Below are positions 1 to 8,675 of a DNA stretch of 64,000 bases, one piece after another (positions within the stretch are counted from its first letter, which is position 1; the number at the start of each line of letters is the position of its first letter). Location of the stretch: contig CAIOFV010000136.1 of the NCBI GenBank assembly GCA_903857665.1, positions 30,737-94,736 of the forward strand. Direction: 5' to 3'. A program made the position numbers and the translations under genes. Origin of the DNA: an uncultured Myxococcales bacterium (lineage in GTDB: Bacteria; Myxococcota_A; UBA9042; DTJE01). The notes under the pieces are model-generated. The model made no database searches and had not been told where the DNA came from. It saw only the letters and a list, made by a program, of their open reading frames with translations.

Positions 1-538
1 GGACGACTTCCGCGCCGACTTCGATCACGAGGGGACCTTCGCGCGGTTCCAGTCGGTGTTCAACCACCCGGACACGCAGTCCTTCTTCAACCGCATGACG
101 CACTTCGACATGGTGTCCAGCCTGCCCGCGCTGCTGCACGTCGAGGACCGGGTCAGCATGGCCCACTCGCTGGAGTCCCGGGTGCCGCTGCTGGATCGGC
201 GCGTGGTGGACCTGGTGACCCACATGCCTCCGGCGATGAAGTTCAAGGGCGCCGAAATGAAGTACGTGCTGAAGAAGGCCATCCGCGACATCGTCCCCGC
301 GCGGATCCTGGACCGGAAGGAAAAGATGGGCTTCCCCGTCCCGCTGCACCTGTGGGCCAAGAACAAGGCCCGGGACCTGTTCGCCGACGTGCTGCTGTCG
401 GACCGATGCCGCCAGCGCGGCCTGTTCGACCCGACCGTCGTGGAGGGCCTGCTGGACCGGGAACACGCCTTCGGGCGACGGCTGTGGGGCCTGTTGAACC
501 TGGAAATGTGGTATCGAACGTTCATTGACGCGGCCTGA
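1..538 (+). CDS. asnB: Asparagine synthase (glutamine-hydrolysing), C-terminal part, cut by window edge
   Basis: Only the last 178 or so residues are present; the reading frame is open from base 2, so the start lies outside the window. The visible part belongs to the ATP-dependent synthetase half of class-B asparagine synthases: it has the SLESRVPLLDRRVVD block and the lysine-rich KYVLKKAIRD helix, followed by the GFPVPLHLW block, all typical of AsnB-like proteins. The enzyme would transfer ammonia from glutamine to an aspartyl or other carboxylate. In EPS loci such proteins often amidate sugar uronic acids rather than make asparagine; here that is an inference from the neighbouring nucleotide-sugar dehydrogenase. 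The stop lies 28 bases before the next start, so the two are probably co-transcribed. Confidence 0.88.
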   Translation, partial: DDFRADFDHEGTFARFQSVFNHPDTQSFFNRMTHFDMVSSLPALLHVEDRVSMAHSLESRVPLLDRRVVDLVTHMPPAMKFKGAEMKYVLKKAIRDIVPARILDRKEKMGFPVPLHLWAKNKARDLFADVLLSDRCRQRGLFDPTVVEGLLDREHAFGRRLWGLLNLEMWYRTFIDAA

Positions 539-566
539 TGTCGCCGCGATTCGCAAGGAGGACACC

Positions 567-2300
567 ATGCCCCTGACCCTGATTGATGGCCGGCCCGAAG
601 GCTGGTCGATCCGCCGCATCGGCGTCATCGGGCCCGGCATCGTCGGGATGCCGATGGCGGCCATGCTGGCCCACGCCCGGATCTGCGAGGGCAGCGACAC
701 GCCCGCCCGGGTGACGGTCATCCAGCGCGCCTCGCCGACGTCGGGCTGGAAGGTCGATTCCATCAACGCCGGGAAGTCGCCCATCGGCGGCGTGGAACCC
801 GATCTGGACCGAATCGTGGCCGAGTCTGTCGCCGCGGGCGTCCTGGACGCGTCCCACGACATTTCCACGCTGGCCGACGCCGACGTGGTGCTGGTGTGCG
901 TCCAGACGGACAAGAAGGGCTTCGGCCCCGACTACGGCCCGCTGTTCGACGCGCTGGAGGGACTGGCGGCGGCGCTGGCGAAGCGTCCGGCCGGCAACGT
1001 CCCGCTGGTGGTGTTCGAATCGACGCTGGCGCCGTCGTCGATGGCGACGCTGGTCCGGGACCTGTTCGCCCGGCACGGCCTCGTGGACGGTCGCGACATC
1101 CTGCTGGGCAACAGCCCGAACCGCGTGATGCCCGGCCGCCTGGTCGAGCGCGTCCGCGATTCGGACAAGATCGTCGCGGGGCTCCATCCCGCCACGCCCG
1201 AATTGATCCGTCGCCTGTACGCGAGGATCGTTACGCGCGGGATCCTCCAGCCGACCAACAGCCTGACCGGCGAAATGGTCAAGACGCTGGAAAACGCCTA
1301 TCGCGACGTCCGGATCGCCTACGCGGCCGAGGTGGTCCGCTGGTGCGACGACCACGAGGTGGACTTCTTCGCGCTGCGGGATCGGGTGAACGCGCGGCTG
1401 GCGCAGACCGACGCGGCGTCGGACAACCCGACCGCGGTGCCCACGGGGGGCCTGCTGGTGCCCACGGTCGGTGTGGGTGGCCACTGTCTGCCCAAGGACG
1501 GCATCCTGCTGTGGTGGCGCCGCCTGGAATCGGGCCACGACGGGCGGAACAGCCTGATCCTGCGGGCGCGGAAGATCAACGACGCCTCGCCGATGACGAC
1601 GGTCCACATGGCCGAGCGGGCGTTCGGCGAACTGGACCGGCGGAAGGTCACGCTGCTGGGCACGGCCTACCGGTTCGATTCCGAGGACACGCGGAACTCG
1701 CCGACCCTGACGCTGGCGCGCCTGCTGATCGATCGGGGTGCCAAGGTCACGCTGACCGACCCCTACGTGAAGCGCGGGGATCAGAACCTGCTGCGCACGG
1801 GGCTGGACCCGTTCTTCCAGCCCGACCTGGCCAAGGCGCTGGCCGGCGCGGAGGTCATCATCGCGTGCACCGGGCACCGGGTCTATGCCGACGACGTGCC
1901 CGGGATCCTGGCAGCCGCCGGCCCGCTGCTGAAGGGGTTCGTCGACGGGTGCAACCTGACTCGCCGCGAGGCCGTGGAGTCGCACGGCGTGGGATACACC
2001 GGCATCGGCCGCGGGCGGAAGGCGCCCGGCGAAGGCCTGGTGGACGAGGTTCTGGGGGGGTTCCACGCGGTGGAGCGGGGCGTTGCCCGGGAAGTGGCGG
2101 ACCTCGCGGACTTCTACAACGCCCGGTACGCCGAAAACGACTTCCAGCGGATCGCGTTCGCGGACGTGCAGCGCATCGCGGGCACGTGCACGACGGGGTG
2201 CGCGATCGTGGACCCCCTGCCTCCGGACCCCTTCCCCGGCTTCGAGGACGTCCGCTCGACCCTCGTGGACTGTGCCTTCGGGGACGGCCCCAACCCCTGA
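567..2300 (+). CDS. Nucleotide-sugar dehydrogenase (UDP-Glc/GDP-Man/UDP-ManNAc dehydrogenase family)
   Basis: 577 residues from the ATG at 567, which follows an AAGGAG site at 555-560. An upstream in-frame start at 525 would overlap the preceding gene and lacks such a site. The N-terminus is a Rossmann fold (GVIGPGIVGMPMA), the middle has the MVKTLENAYRDV block with the catalytic Lys, and GVGGHCLPKDG carries the catalytic Cys at about residue 307. The family oxidises a UDP- or GDP-hexose to the uronate in two NAD-dependent steps. The protein is about 130 residues longer than usual family members, with a tail after about residue 490 that I do not recognise. Substrate cannot be read from the sequence. 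A strong terminator follows the stop, so this ends the operon entering from the left. Confidence 0.88.
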   Translation: MPLTLIDGRPEGWSIRRIGVIGPGIVGMPMAAMLAHARICEGSDTPARVTVIQRASPTSGWKVDSINAGKSPIGGVEPDLDRIVAESVAAGVLDASHDISTLADADVVLVCVQTDKKGFGPDYGPLFDALEGLAAALAKRPAGNVPLVVFESTLAPSSMATLVRDLFARHGLVDGRDILLGNSPNRVMPGRLVERVRDSDKIVAGLHPATPELIRRLYARIVTRGILQPTNSLTGEMVKTLENAYRDVRIAYAAEVVRWCDDHEVDFFALRDRVNARLAQTDAASDNPTAVPTGGLLVPTVGVGGHCLPKDGILLWWRRLESGHDGRNSLILRARKINDASPMTTVHMAERAFGELDRRKVTLLGTAYRFDSEDTRNSPTLTLARLLIDRGAKVTLTDPYVKRGDQNLLRTGLDPFFQPDLAKALAGAEVIIACTGHRVYADDVPGILAAAGPLLKGFVDGCNLTRREAVESHGVGYTGIGRGRKAPGEGLVDEVLGGFHAVERGVAREVADLADFYNARYAENDFQRIAFADVQRIAGTCTTGCAIVDPLPPDPFPGFEDVRSTLVDCAFGDGPNP

Positions 2301-2333
2301 TCCCCGCCGATCCGCATCCGGCAAGTCCGAAAT

Positions 2334-2360
2334 AGCGCCAGTGCTGGCGCTGATTTTTTC
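2334..2360 (+). terminator. Rho-independent terminator
   Basis: AGCGCCA and TGGCGCT form a perfect 7-bp stem around a GTGC loop, directly followed by GATTTTTTC. It sits 33 bases after the dehydrogenase stop and before the next start at 2432, so it separates the two transcription units. Confidence 0.85.
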
Positions 2361-2431
2361 ACACCACTAGAGATTCCCGATCCAAATCCCGATGATGCTG
2401 GAAGTGCGATCGACACCCGGAGGGAAGGGTC

Positions 2432-4249
2432 GTGCGAAACACGCCGTGCAACACCTGCCTCCTCGCGCTGATGTTTGTCTCTGCACTCTTCGCTTCGTCG
2501 AATGCCCGGGCGGACGATTTCTTCCCGGGAATCGGCGATCGACTCTACCCGTCCGCGACGCCGGCTCCCACGCCGCCGCCGGCGGCCTCTGTGTCCTCTC
2601 CGGCGCCTGCTCCGGCGATCGCGCGGCACGTCGAGTCCGCTCCCGCGGCGTCCGCCTCGGTGGCGCCGGCTCCCTTGGTGTCCGCTCCCGCGGCGTCGGC
2701 GCCGGCCGTTGTCGAGGCGTACCTGCCCGCGGCGGCAGCCGTCGCCTCGCCAGGCACCGTCCCGGCCGTCGAAGCGGCGCCCGGTCGCGTTTCGATGTCG
2801 CTTCGGGAACTGTCGGCCTACCTGGCCCGGACCCGGACGCCGGCCGGTGACGCGACGCCCCAGCCGGCCGCGCCCGTCGCCGAGCCCGTCGCGATGCCCG
2901 CCGCCGTTCCTGTGGCCGCCTCCGTCGCCGAACCCGTCGCCGAGCTCGCCGCATCCTCGATGCCCGCGGCCGAGGTCGCTGCGGCTTCCCCGATCATCGA
3001 GCCGACCCCTGCCGCCCCGGTGGCTTCTGCCGAACCGGCCGTCCCGGTGGACACGATGCTGCCGCGGCGCATCGACGTGGCCTCGACTGACGCGGCTCTC
3101 TCGGCCGTCGCGAAGAAGGAGGACCGACCGACCTTCACCGACAAGGACCCGGCGTTCGCGGGCAGCGACCTGTTCGTCGGCCGTTCCGTGAAGGCGCCGA
3201 CCGAAAAATACCGTATCGAGATCGGCGTCGCCGGCCAGGTGGTCCCCTTGAACCTGGTCCTCGCCAGCAGCCGCAGCGCGCTGATCACCAACGGCGTGAC
3301 GGCAGCCTGCGCCAGTTCGACGGATCCGAACTGCGCGAAGCAGGCGGCGACCTACGCCGGCCAGGCCCTGAACGTGCTGGACACCATCCCCGATTCCCAG
3401 TGGGCCGGCATCGTCGCGGCGTCCAAGGATCCCACCGCGCTGGCGACGACCCTCAAGTCGGTCGGCGTCACCAGCGCCTCGGATATCGCCGCCGTCCAGA
3501 AGTACCTGTCCACGATCCCGACCGCCAACCGGACGGCTGCGATCCTGCTGGCCCGGCACCTGGCCGACAGCACCGCGGATGTTCGCCTGGAGCCTTATGC
3601 GAACGTCGATCTCAAACTGGTCCAGTTGCGGCTGGGCGTCCCGATTTCGCTGGGCGTCCAGGGATCCGGCACGGCCTTCGACCTGGGCAACCTGAACATC
3701 GACGTGGCCACCGGCTGGACGTTCCCGGTTGATCACGCCAGCCTGGGCGTCAGCGTGGGCCTGTCGACCTACCTGCCGACCTCCACCGGCAGCGAGCGCG
3801 TGTCGATGATGTCCGACCTGTTCCAGGTGTCGAAGTACCTGTACGGCTACATGACGTTTGCGCCATACGTCGTCGCCGGCGTGGACGCCAGGTGGGTGTC
3901 GCTGCAGGTGCACGGCGACCTGTGGCTGCAGGCGCGTGTCCGGAGCACGTCGGCGGTTTCGAACGCCGAGGTGTTCCAGTACGGCACCGGCCTGACGATC
4001 CTGCCGCACTTCCCCGTGTCGGTGATCGGGCAACTGGAGGGCCTGGAAGGGCTTCACAACGCCGGTTCTTTCCGCTCGCTGTTCGTCGTGACCGGCCTTC
4101 AGTTCAACGTGTGGCACGTCCGCCTCGGCGTGGCCGTCCAGCTTCCGATCCTGGACCGCGCCAAGGAGAACCTGGGTTCGTACGACGGCATGTCCATCGG
4201 CGGGCTGGCGAAGTACACGATCCTGGCCCGCACCGCCGCCGCGTTCTGA
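2432..4249 (+). CDS. Exported outer-membrane-type protein with long Ala/Pro/Val linker
   Basis: 605 residues from a GTG start preceded by a GGAGGGAAGG site. Residues 1-27 are a signal peptide ending in SSNARA. Residues about 40-215 are a low-complexity Ala/Pro/Val linker with near-repeats such as SAPAASAP and VAEPVA. From about residue 260 the sequence alternates hydrophobic and polar residues (VDLKLVQLRLGVPISLGV and later strands) and ends in Phe, as expected for an outer-membrane beta-barrel. I recognise no named family. The position at the edge of the EPS locus suggests a surface or export role, but this is inference. It could instead be a periplasmic protein with a C-terminal beta-sandwich. 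Confidence 0.6.
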   Translation: MRNTPCNTCLLALMFVSALFASSNARADDFFPGIGDRLYPSATPAPTPPPAASVSSPAPAPAIARHVESAPAASASVAPAPLVSAPAASAPAVVEAYLPAAAAVASPGTVPAVEAAPGRVSMSLRELSAYLARTRTPAGDATPQPAAPVAEPVAMPAAVPVAASVAEPVAELAASSMPAAEVAAASPIIEPTPAAPVASAEPAVPVDTMLPRRIDVASTDAALSAVAKKEDRPTFTDKDPAFAGSDLFVGRSVKAPTEKYRIEIGVAGQVVPLNLVLASSRSALITNGVTAACASSTDPNCAKQAATYAGQALNVLDTIPDSQWAGIVAASKDPTALATTLKSVGVTSASDIAAVQKYLSTIPTANRTAAILLARHLADSTADVRLEPYANVDLKLVQLRLGVPISLGVQGSGTAFDLGNLNIDVATGWTFPVDHASLGVSVGLSTYLPTSTGSERVSMMSDLFQVSKYLYGYMTFAPYVVAGVDARWVSLQVHGDLWLQARVRSTSAVSNAEVFQYGTGLTILPHFPVSVIGQLEGLEGLHNAGSFRSLFVVTGLQFNVWHVRLGVAVQLPILDRAKENLGSYDGMSIGGLAKYTILARTAAAF

Positions 4250-4499
4250 CCCCCGCCCGACCTCCGGTCAACGATGTCCACCACCTCACGAAGTGCCTGG
4301 GCTCTCAACGTCACCCGGGAACGCGAACCCGTGCATCTCCCCCCATCCATCCCAAACCCCTCGACCCACCGCCCCACCAGGCGTGTTCAGTTGCGCCATC
4401 CATTCCAGCCCGGGTTGGCATGAAGAGGGCGACGGTGCCGATCGACCTGGTCCTCCCACGCGGAGCCAGCAAGACGTGTGAGCCCGGCACCCGTCGCCG

Positions 4500-4700
4500 C
4501 GCCCGCGGCCCTTCCTCGGCAAGCGACCGCGGGCCGGGTCCGGGGGTGCCTGTCGGGGGGCCTCCGGAGGCGCGGTCCACCTTGCGGGGGCAATAATGAC
4601 TGGACCGCGCCGAGTAGGCAGCGTGCCGGCTGGGGGCAAAGCCCCCGGCCGGACACCGGCCCCCGACAGGCACCCCCGGGACCCGGCCCCCCAGGGCGTC
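4500..4700. repeat. Structured inverted-repeat block between convergent genes
   Basis: The gap 4250-4779 lies between convergent genes and has no credible ORF. Its first 250 bases show nothing notable. At 4531-4560 and 4661-4690 there are two arms that are reverse complements over 28 bases, with one extra C in the right arm. Inside them are a second pair (GGCGCGGTCCA at 4569-4579, TGGACCGCGCC at 4601-4611) and a short hairpin, GGGGGC-AAA-GCCCCC, at 4632-4646. Just before the left arm, CCCGCGG (4502-4508) pairs with CCGCGGG (4527-4533). There is no T-run, so a classic terminator is unlikely. It may be a bidirectional transcription stop, a structured RNA or a small mobile repeat. Confidence 0.6.
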
Positions 4701-4779
4701 ACGCCACTTGATTGCCCTGAACCAGCGAGCGAGGTGAGCGCATGGATGGAGGATTCGAGAGTACCGATCGAAGCCAGCG

Positions 4780-5445
4780 TCAGGAAGCGCCGCGCCCGCC
4801 CACGACGGCCCAGATCGTCTTGGCCAGCAGCTTCACGTCCATGCCCAGCGAGCGGTGGGTCGAGTACCGCACGTCCATGCGCATCCAGTCGGTGAAGCCG
4901 ACCTGGTGGCGCCCGCTGGTCTGCCAGATCCCCGTGATCCCGCCGGTCAGTTCCAGCCGGCGAGCCTGCCAGGGGGCGTAGGCGGGGATTTCGTCGAGTG
5001 TCGGCGGCCGGGGGCCCACCAGCGACATGTCGCCCTTCAGCACGTTCCACAACTGGGGCAGTTCGTCGAGGCTCGTGCGCCGCAATACGCGACCGATCGA
5101 GGTGACCCGCGGGTCGTTCTGCATCTTGAACACCGGGCCCTCGGCCTCGTTTTCGGTGCGCAGGGCTGCCTTCAGCGCCTCGGCGTTCGGGACCATGGTG
5201 CGGAACTTGAAGAACGTGAAAGGCTTGCCGCCGCGGCCGGCCCGCGGCTGCCGGAAGATGATCGGCCCGGGACCGCCCGCCACGCGCACCGCGATGGCCA
5301 CAGCGAGGAATACCGGCGACAGGACCAGCAGCATCGCTGCCGACAGCAGGATGTCCATGGCCCGCTTCCAGGTCGGCAACGGCTTCAGAAAGAACGAACG
5401 CAAGTCATCGACGCGGACGATCGGCGCGGGACGCGTCGGGGCCAT
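4780..5445 (-). CDS. Bacterial sugar transferase (undecaprenyl-phosphate glycosyl-1-phosphate transferase)
   Basis: 221 residues from the ATG at 5445; the frame stays open upstream to 5601. This is the priming enzyme that moves a sugar-1-phosphate from a UDP-sugar onto undecaprenyl phosphate to start each EPS repeat unit. A hydrophobic N-terminal segment (ILLSAAMLLVLSPVFLAVAIA) anchors it. The catalytic core shows FKFRTM, then SLDELPQLWNVLKGDMS and LVGPRPP, which are the family hallmarks. It is a short WcaJ/EpsL-type form without the large N-terminal membrane domain. No good ribosome site precedes 5445. The upstream 130 bases, read in this frame, look like real coding sequence that would continue the neighbouring GGDEF-like protein if one base were added at the G6 run 5529-5534. 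Confidence 0.88.
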   Translation of the reverse strand: MAPTRPAPIVRVDDLRSFFLKPLPTWKRAMDILLSAAMLLVLSPVFLAVAIAVRVAGGPGPIIFRQPRAGRGGKPFTFFKFRTMVPNAEALKAALRTENEAEGPVFKMQNDPRVTSIGRVLRRTSLDELPQLWNVLKGDMSLVGPRPPTLDEIPAYAPWQARRLELTGGITGIWQTSGRHQVGFTDWMRMDVRYSTHRSLGMDVKLLAKTIWAVVGGRGAS

Positions 5446-5471
5446 GGCGGTCTGCGTGGCGGGTTCGAGCT

Positions 5472-5948
5472 TCACCAGCGGCGTCGGCGACCCAGGCTGC
5501 GTCGGGTTCCGGGCGTCGTCCGGCGAACGGGGGGCGGCGCCCACATCGAGGAATCGTCGGAGTTGCCCTGGTAGGTGTAGATGCGATCCTCGACGTCGCA
5601 CCCCGCCTTCTGGAGGACGCCGTGCATCTTTTCGGCGAACCGGCGGGCGCCGACGGCGGGCGTGTCGGGAAGGAGGGCACCCAGGTCGGGCGGGTCCACC
5701 CAGCCCACGTCGTCCGTCAGGCGGCGCTGTTCGCGCAGGATTTCGGCCACGCGACGAACCTGGTTCGGCGGTGCCGCCGAAGTCCTGAAGACCACCAGGG
5801 AAAATGCGTGTGAATTGCGGTCCGACCGCGCGCGCTCCCGGGCCAACAGGCGATGGAACTCGTCCCGGGTCACGATCCCGGGCATGTGCCCCATCCAGAC
5901 CTGCACGGCACGTCCGCGAGCACGGCGGCTGAGTGCTGCCAGCAACAT
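5472..5948 (-). CDS. Degenerate GGDEF-like protein, probably N-terminal half of the sugar transferase gene
   Basis: 158 residues from the ATG at 5948. The conserved core is DEFHRLLARERARSDRN, then RLTDDVGWVDPPDLGALLPDT and GARRFAEKMH. This pattern is a reduced diguanylate-cyclase fold without the GGDEF catalytic loop, so it should not make c-di-GMP. Similar domains are known to me at the N-terminus of, or next to, sugar transferases in other phyla. The last 16 or so residues are Arg-rich and look out of frame. Restoring one C at the homopolymer at 5529-5534 would fuse this protein to the transferase as one 389-residue product. Whether the break is natural, decay or a sequencing error cannot be decided here. 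The 211 bases upstream (5949-6159) hold nothing I can name. Confidence 0.6.
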   Translation of the reverse strand: MLLAALSRRARGRAVQVWMGHMPGIVTRDEFHRLLARERARSDRNSHAFSLVVFRTSAAPPNQVRRVAEILREQRRLTDDVGWVDPPDLGALLPDTPAVGARRFAEKMHGVLQKAGCDVEDRIYTYQGNSDDSSMWAPPPVRRTTPGTRRSLGRRRRW

Positions 5949-6159
5949 CGTCGTTCCCCCGTTCCCGATGTAGGCGCGATCCTTTCCGCCGACAGCCCCC
6001 CGAAGGCCGTCCCTCCCGGTTCCATCGAAGGCATGGAACGCCACGGGCTCAAGATCGCGCGAACGTCCTCTTCATCGGCACCACGGGCTGGGGGGTTTAG
6101 GGGGTCGTCGATCGGGTGGAACGGCTGCCGCGAAGATGCCTGGAAGGCGCGGACCAGAT

Positions 6160-7671
6160 TCAGGGGGGAGGCGGCAGCCGGTAGACCTTCACGTCGCCAG
6201 CCTGGAAGGCCGGGACGAGGGAATAGGCCGCCTCGCTGACCAGGTACGAGGCGTGGTACTGCGCGGCAAGGCGCCGGACATCGGCTTCGGACAGGGATTT
6301 CCAGGCGGCCTTCGCCCGGACCCATGACAACCCGAGATCCCGCGAATCCGCGGTGGTCACGTCGCCCAGGAGGGCTTCCATCCGCCGGTGCCACTCCGAA
6401 AGGCGGTCGTACCGGGGCATCGCGCAGTGCACCACCTGGCCGTGGCGGGAGCGGAGCGTGCCGTCCCCCCGCCAGGGAGGCACCAGCCCGATTTCACCGT
6501 CGGGGATGTTCGCGGCGATCCAGTCGAAGGCCAGCGCGTAGGCGTCGGGCTGGGAACGCCACGCCTTCGCCAGCACGGTCCCTTCCGCCTTGATCATGCC
6601 GGGGAGCGCCGGGAGGCACAGGAAGGCGGCCGCAGCCATCAGCGGGGCCGCGATCCCGGTCGCGCCAAGGGACGCCTCGGCCGCCATCGAGGCCATCGCC
6701 AGGAAGAACGCCAGCAGGCTGATCGCGGGAAGGAGGCGATAGGGGGTCAGCGCCATCAGGTTCCAGGCCCCGGCCGCGTGGGCCGCCAACCCGACCCCGA
6801 ACAGGAGGGCCGGCAGGACGTGCAGCCAGGCGAGGATGCGGAAGGCGGGCCGGTCCCGCATCCGGCGGGCCCAGGCCAGCGTGTATGCGATGGACAGCAC
6901 GAGGGCCGCCAGGAGGCCCAGGTCGAAGGTCGATGCATCCATGTGGATCCGCAGGAACGACGTGGACAGGAAGCGCCAGTCGTCCACCGTGGACGGCTCG
7001 GAGCCGATCGTCATCAGGCCGGTCTGCACGATGCCTGGCAGGGCGGTTGCGATCCCGACCAGCGCGGGCTTGAACAGGTCGCGAAGGGGACGATGTACGA
7101 CCAGCACCGCCACCGCCAGGGAGGCGCCGCCGACCACGCCCACGGCCGGGTGGAACGTCGCCGCCAGCCCCGCCAATGCGGCGGCCCGCGTCCAACGGCC
7201 CGCCATCGCGGCATCGATGGCGTGCAGCAGGAACACCCACGCCACGGCCTTGGCCTCGAACCAGCCGATCATCCATTCCCCGCCCACCAGGGACTGGCCC
7301 ATGAGGATCCACACGGCGGCGGCGAGCGACGCGAGGGGCAGCGGGATCGACAGCCGTCGCCCGATGCGGAGGATGGCCCACAGGGACAGCACCCAGCAGG
7401 CCAGGCGCCCGCCCCACCCGATGGCCTCGACCGGCACGATCAGCGCCAGCGCGCCGAAGATCGCGTCGAACGTCCAGCGGTCGGGCAGGGAGGTCGAAAA
7501 GGTCCAGTCGTTGGGCAGGAAGGACGGGTCCCACATGCCGCGCAGGACCACGAGGTAGTGCTCCTCGTTCCCGGTCGGGACCGGCGTGCCCCAGGCGAAG
7601 AACGTGACGGCCATCAAGGCGGCCACGTTCAGGGGCATCGAGCCGGCGAGCCGTCGCACCAGGTTTCGCAT
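6160..7671 (-). CDS. Polytopic membrane protein with soluble C-terminal domain (DUF6798-like)
   Basis: 503 residues. After a short basic N-terminus it has about ten hydrophobic segments up to about residue 385. A soluble C-terminal part of roughly 115 residues follows, ending VSEAAYSLVPAFQAGDVKVYRLP. The overall layout resembles dolichyl-mannosyl-transferase-like or DUF6798 membrane proteins, where the C-terminal domain faces the periplasm. I cannot point to a catalytic motif. Its start lies 7 bases after the stop of the deacetylase gene, so it is the fourth gene of a tightly packed operon (starts at 11815, 10103, 8668, 7671). A role in EPS assembly or modification is inferred from that context. 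Confidence 0.6.
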   Translation of the reverse strand: MRNLVRRLAGSMPLNVAALMAVTFFAWGTPVPTGNEEHYLVVLRGMWDPSFLPNDWTFSTSLPDRWTFDAIFGALALIVPVEAIGWGGRLACWVLSLWAILRIGRRLSIPLPLASLAAAVWILMGQSLVGGEWMIGWFEAKAVAWVFLLHAIDAAMAGRWTRAAALAGLAATFHPAVGVVGGASLAVAVLVVHRPLRDLFKPALVGIATALPGIVQTGLMTIGSEPSTVDDWRFLSTSFLRIHMDASTFDLGLLAALVLSIAYTLAWARRMRDRPAFRILAWLHVLPALLFGVGLAAHAAGAWNLMALTPYRLLPAISLLAFFLAMASMAAEASLGATGIAAPLMAAAAFLCLPALPGMIKAEGTVLAKAWRSQPDAYALAFDWIAANIPDGEIGLVPPWRGDGTLRSRHGQVVHCAMPRYDRLSEWHRRMEALLGDVTTADSRDLGLSWVRAKAAWKSLSEADVRRLAAQYHASYLVSEAAYSLVPAFQAGDVKVYRLPPPP

Positions 7672-7678
7672 GCAGGCC

Positions 7679-8668
7679 TCACGGTGCCGTGGCGGCGGGC
7701 ATTTCGACGAAGTCCGGGTCGCGGACGGGAAGGTCGGTCCGGGCCTCCAGGGCGCGGGCGTGCACTCCCATCGGCAGGATCTCGAAGCGATCCGCGAGGT
7801 CCCCCAGGTACCGGGACACCCGCTCCAGCTTGACGCGAGCCGGGAGGTTCATGCCCGGGAAGAACGCCAGTTCCTTGACGTCGTCGCCCCCCAGGAAATC
7901 GAGGGGGTGCATCAGGATCGAAGGTTCGACGCCGGTCCGCAGGCACGCTTCCAGCGCGGTCCGGAAGTACAGCCGGGCCGCGGCTTCCGAGAACGTGGAC
8001 AGGTACAGCACGTAGGACAGGTGGAACGGCACCCGGGCCACCGGGAACACCGTGACCGGGATCTCGACGATCGAGGATCCGGAAGGCAGGCGCCACCGGT
8101 ACGGGTTGACCGGGCGCATGCCGTCCCGCACCGTCCCGAAGAGGGCGCCGCGCTCCTCGCGCTCCTTCGAACCCAGCCGCGCCGTCATGAAGTAGTACGC
8201 CCGCGCCAGAGGCCCGATGAACGTCGGCAGCGTGGACGCGTCGAAGCGGTAGCCCCGTGCCGCCAGCACCTCGAGGACCGTGGTGGACACGCTGAAGCCC
8301 GGCCCCCGGAAGCCTTCAGGCTTGCGGCCCGTCGCGGTTCGGATCGCGTCCTCGGCCCGGGCGATTTCGTCGTCCACCTGGGTTCGCGTGTACCGGTGCA
8401 GCCAGGGTTCGTGGGCGAAGGAGTGGTTGCCCACCTCGTGGCGCGAGTTGCCGATGCGCGCCAGCGCCTCGCGGTTGCGGGGGATCGCGGCGTCCTGGCC
8501 CACGACGAAGAACGTGATCGCGTGGCGCCTGGATTCCAGGAAGTCCAGCACGCGCGGGACCACCAGGTCGAGGTAGGACGGGAAGGATTCCCACCCGGGG
8601 TCATTGTGCACCTTCATGTACGACCAGAGGTTGTCGAGGTCCAGGGAGAGGCTGGCGATCGGCTTCAT
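7679..8668 (-). CDS. Polysaccharide deacetylase (NodB/CE4 fold)
   Basis: 329 residues from the ATG at 8668, chosen because GAGGAAGCC precedes it; an ATG six codons upstream has no site. The NodB-fold motifs are visible: an N-terminal SLDLDN with the catalytic and metal-binding Asp residues, the metal-binding pair in GNHSFAHE, and RGPGFS as motif 3. The family removes acetyl groups from N-acetylated sugars in polysaccharides. There is no clear signal peptide, so it may act on lipid-linked precursors in the cytoplasm or be a specialised member. It sits 7 bases after the FAD enzyme and 7 bases before the polytopic protein. Unlike the deacetylase domain of the fusion at 10100-11815, its motif residues look intact. 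Confidence 0.85.
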   Translation of the reverse strand: MKPIASLSLDLDNLWSYMKVHNDPGWESFPSYLDLVVPRVLDFLESRRHAITFFVVGQDAAIPRNREALARIGNSRHEVGNHSFAHEPWLHRYTRTQVDDEIARAEDAIRTATGRKPEGFRGPGFSVSTTVLEVLAARGYRFDASTLPTFIGPLARAYYFMTARLGSKEREERGALFGTVRDGMRPVNPYRWRLPSGSSIVEIPVTVFPVARVPFHLSYVLYLSTFSEAAARLYFRTALEACLRTGVEPSILMHPLDFLGGDDVKELAFFPGMNLPARVKLERVSRYLGDLADRFEILPMGVHARALEARTDLPVRDPDFVEMPAATAP

Positions 8669-8675
8669 GGCTTCC

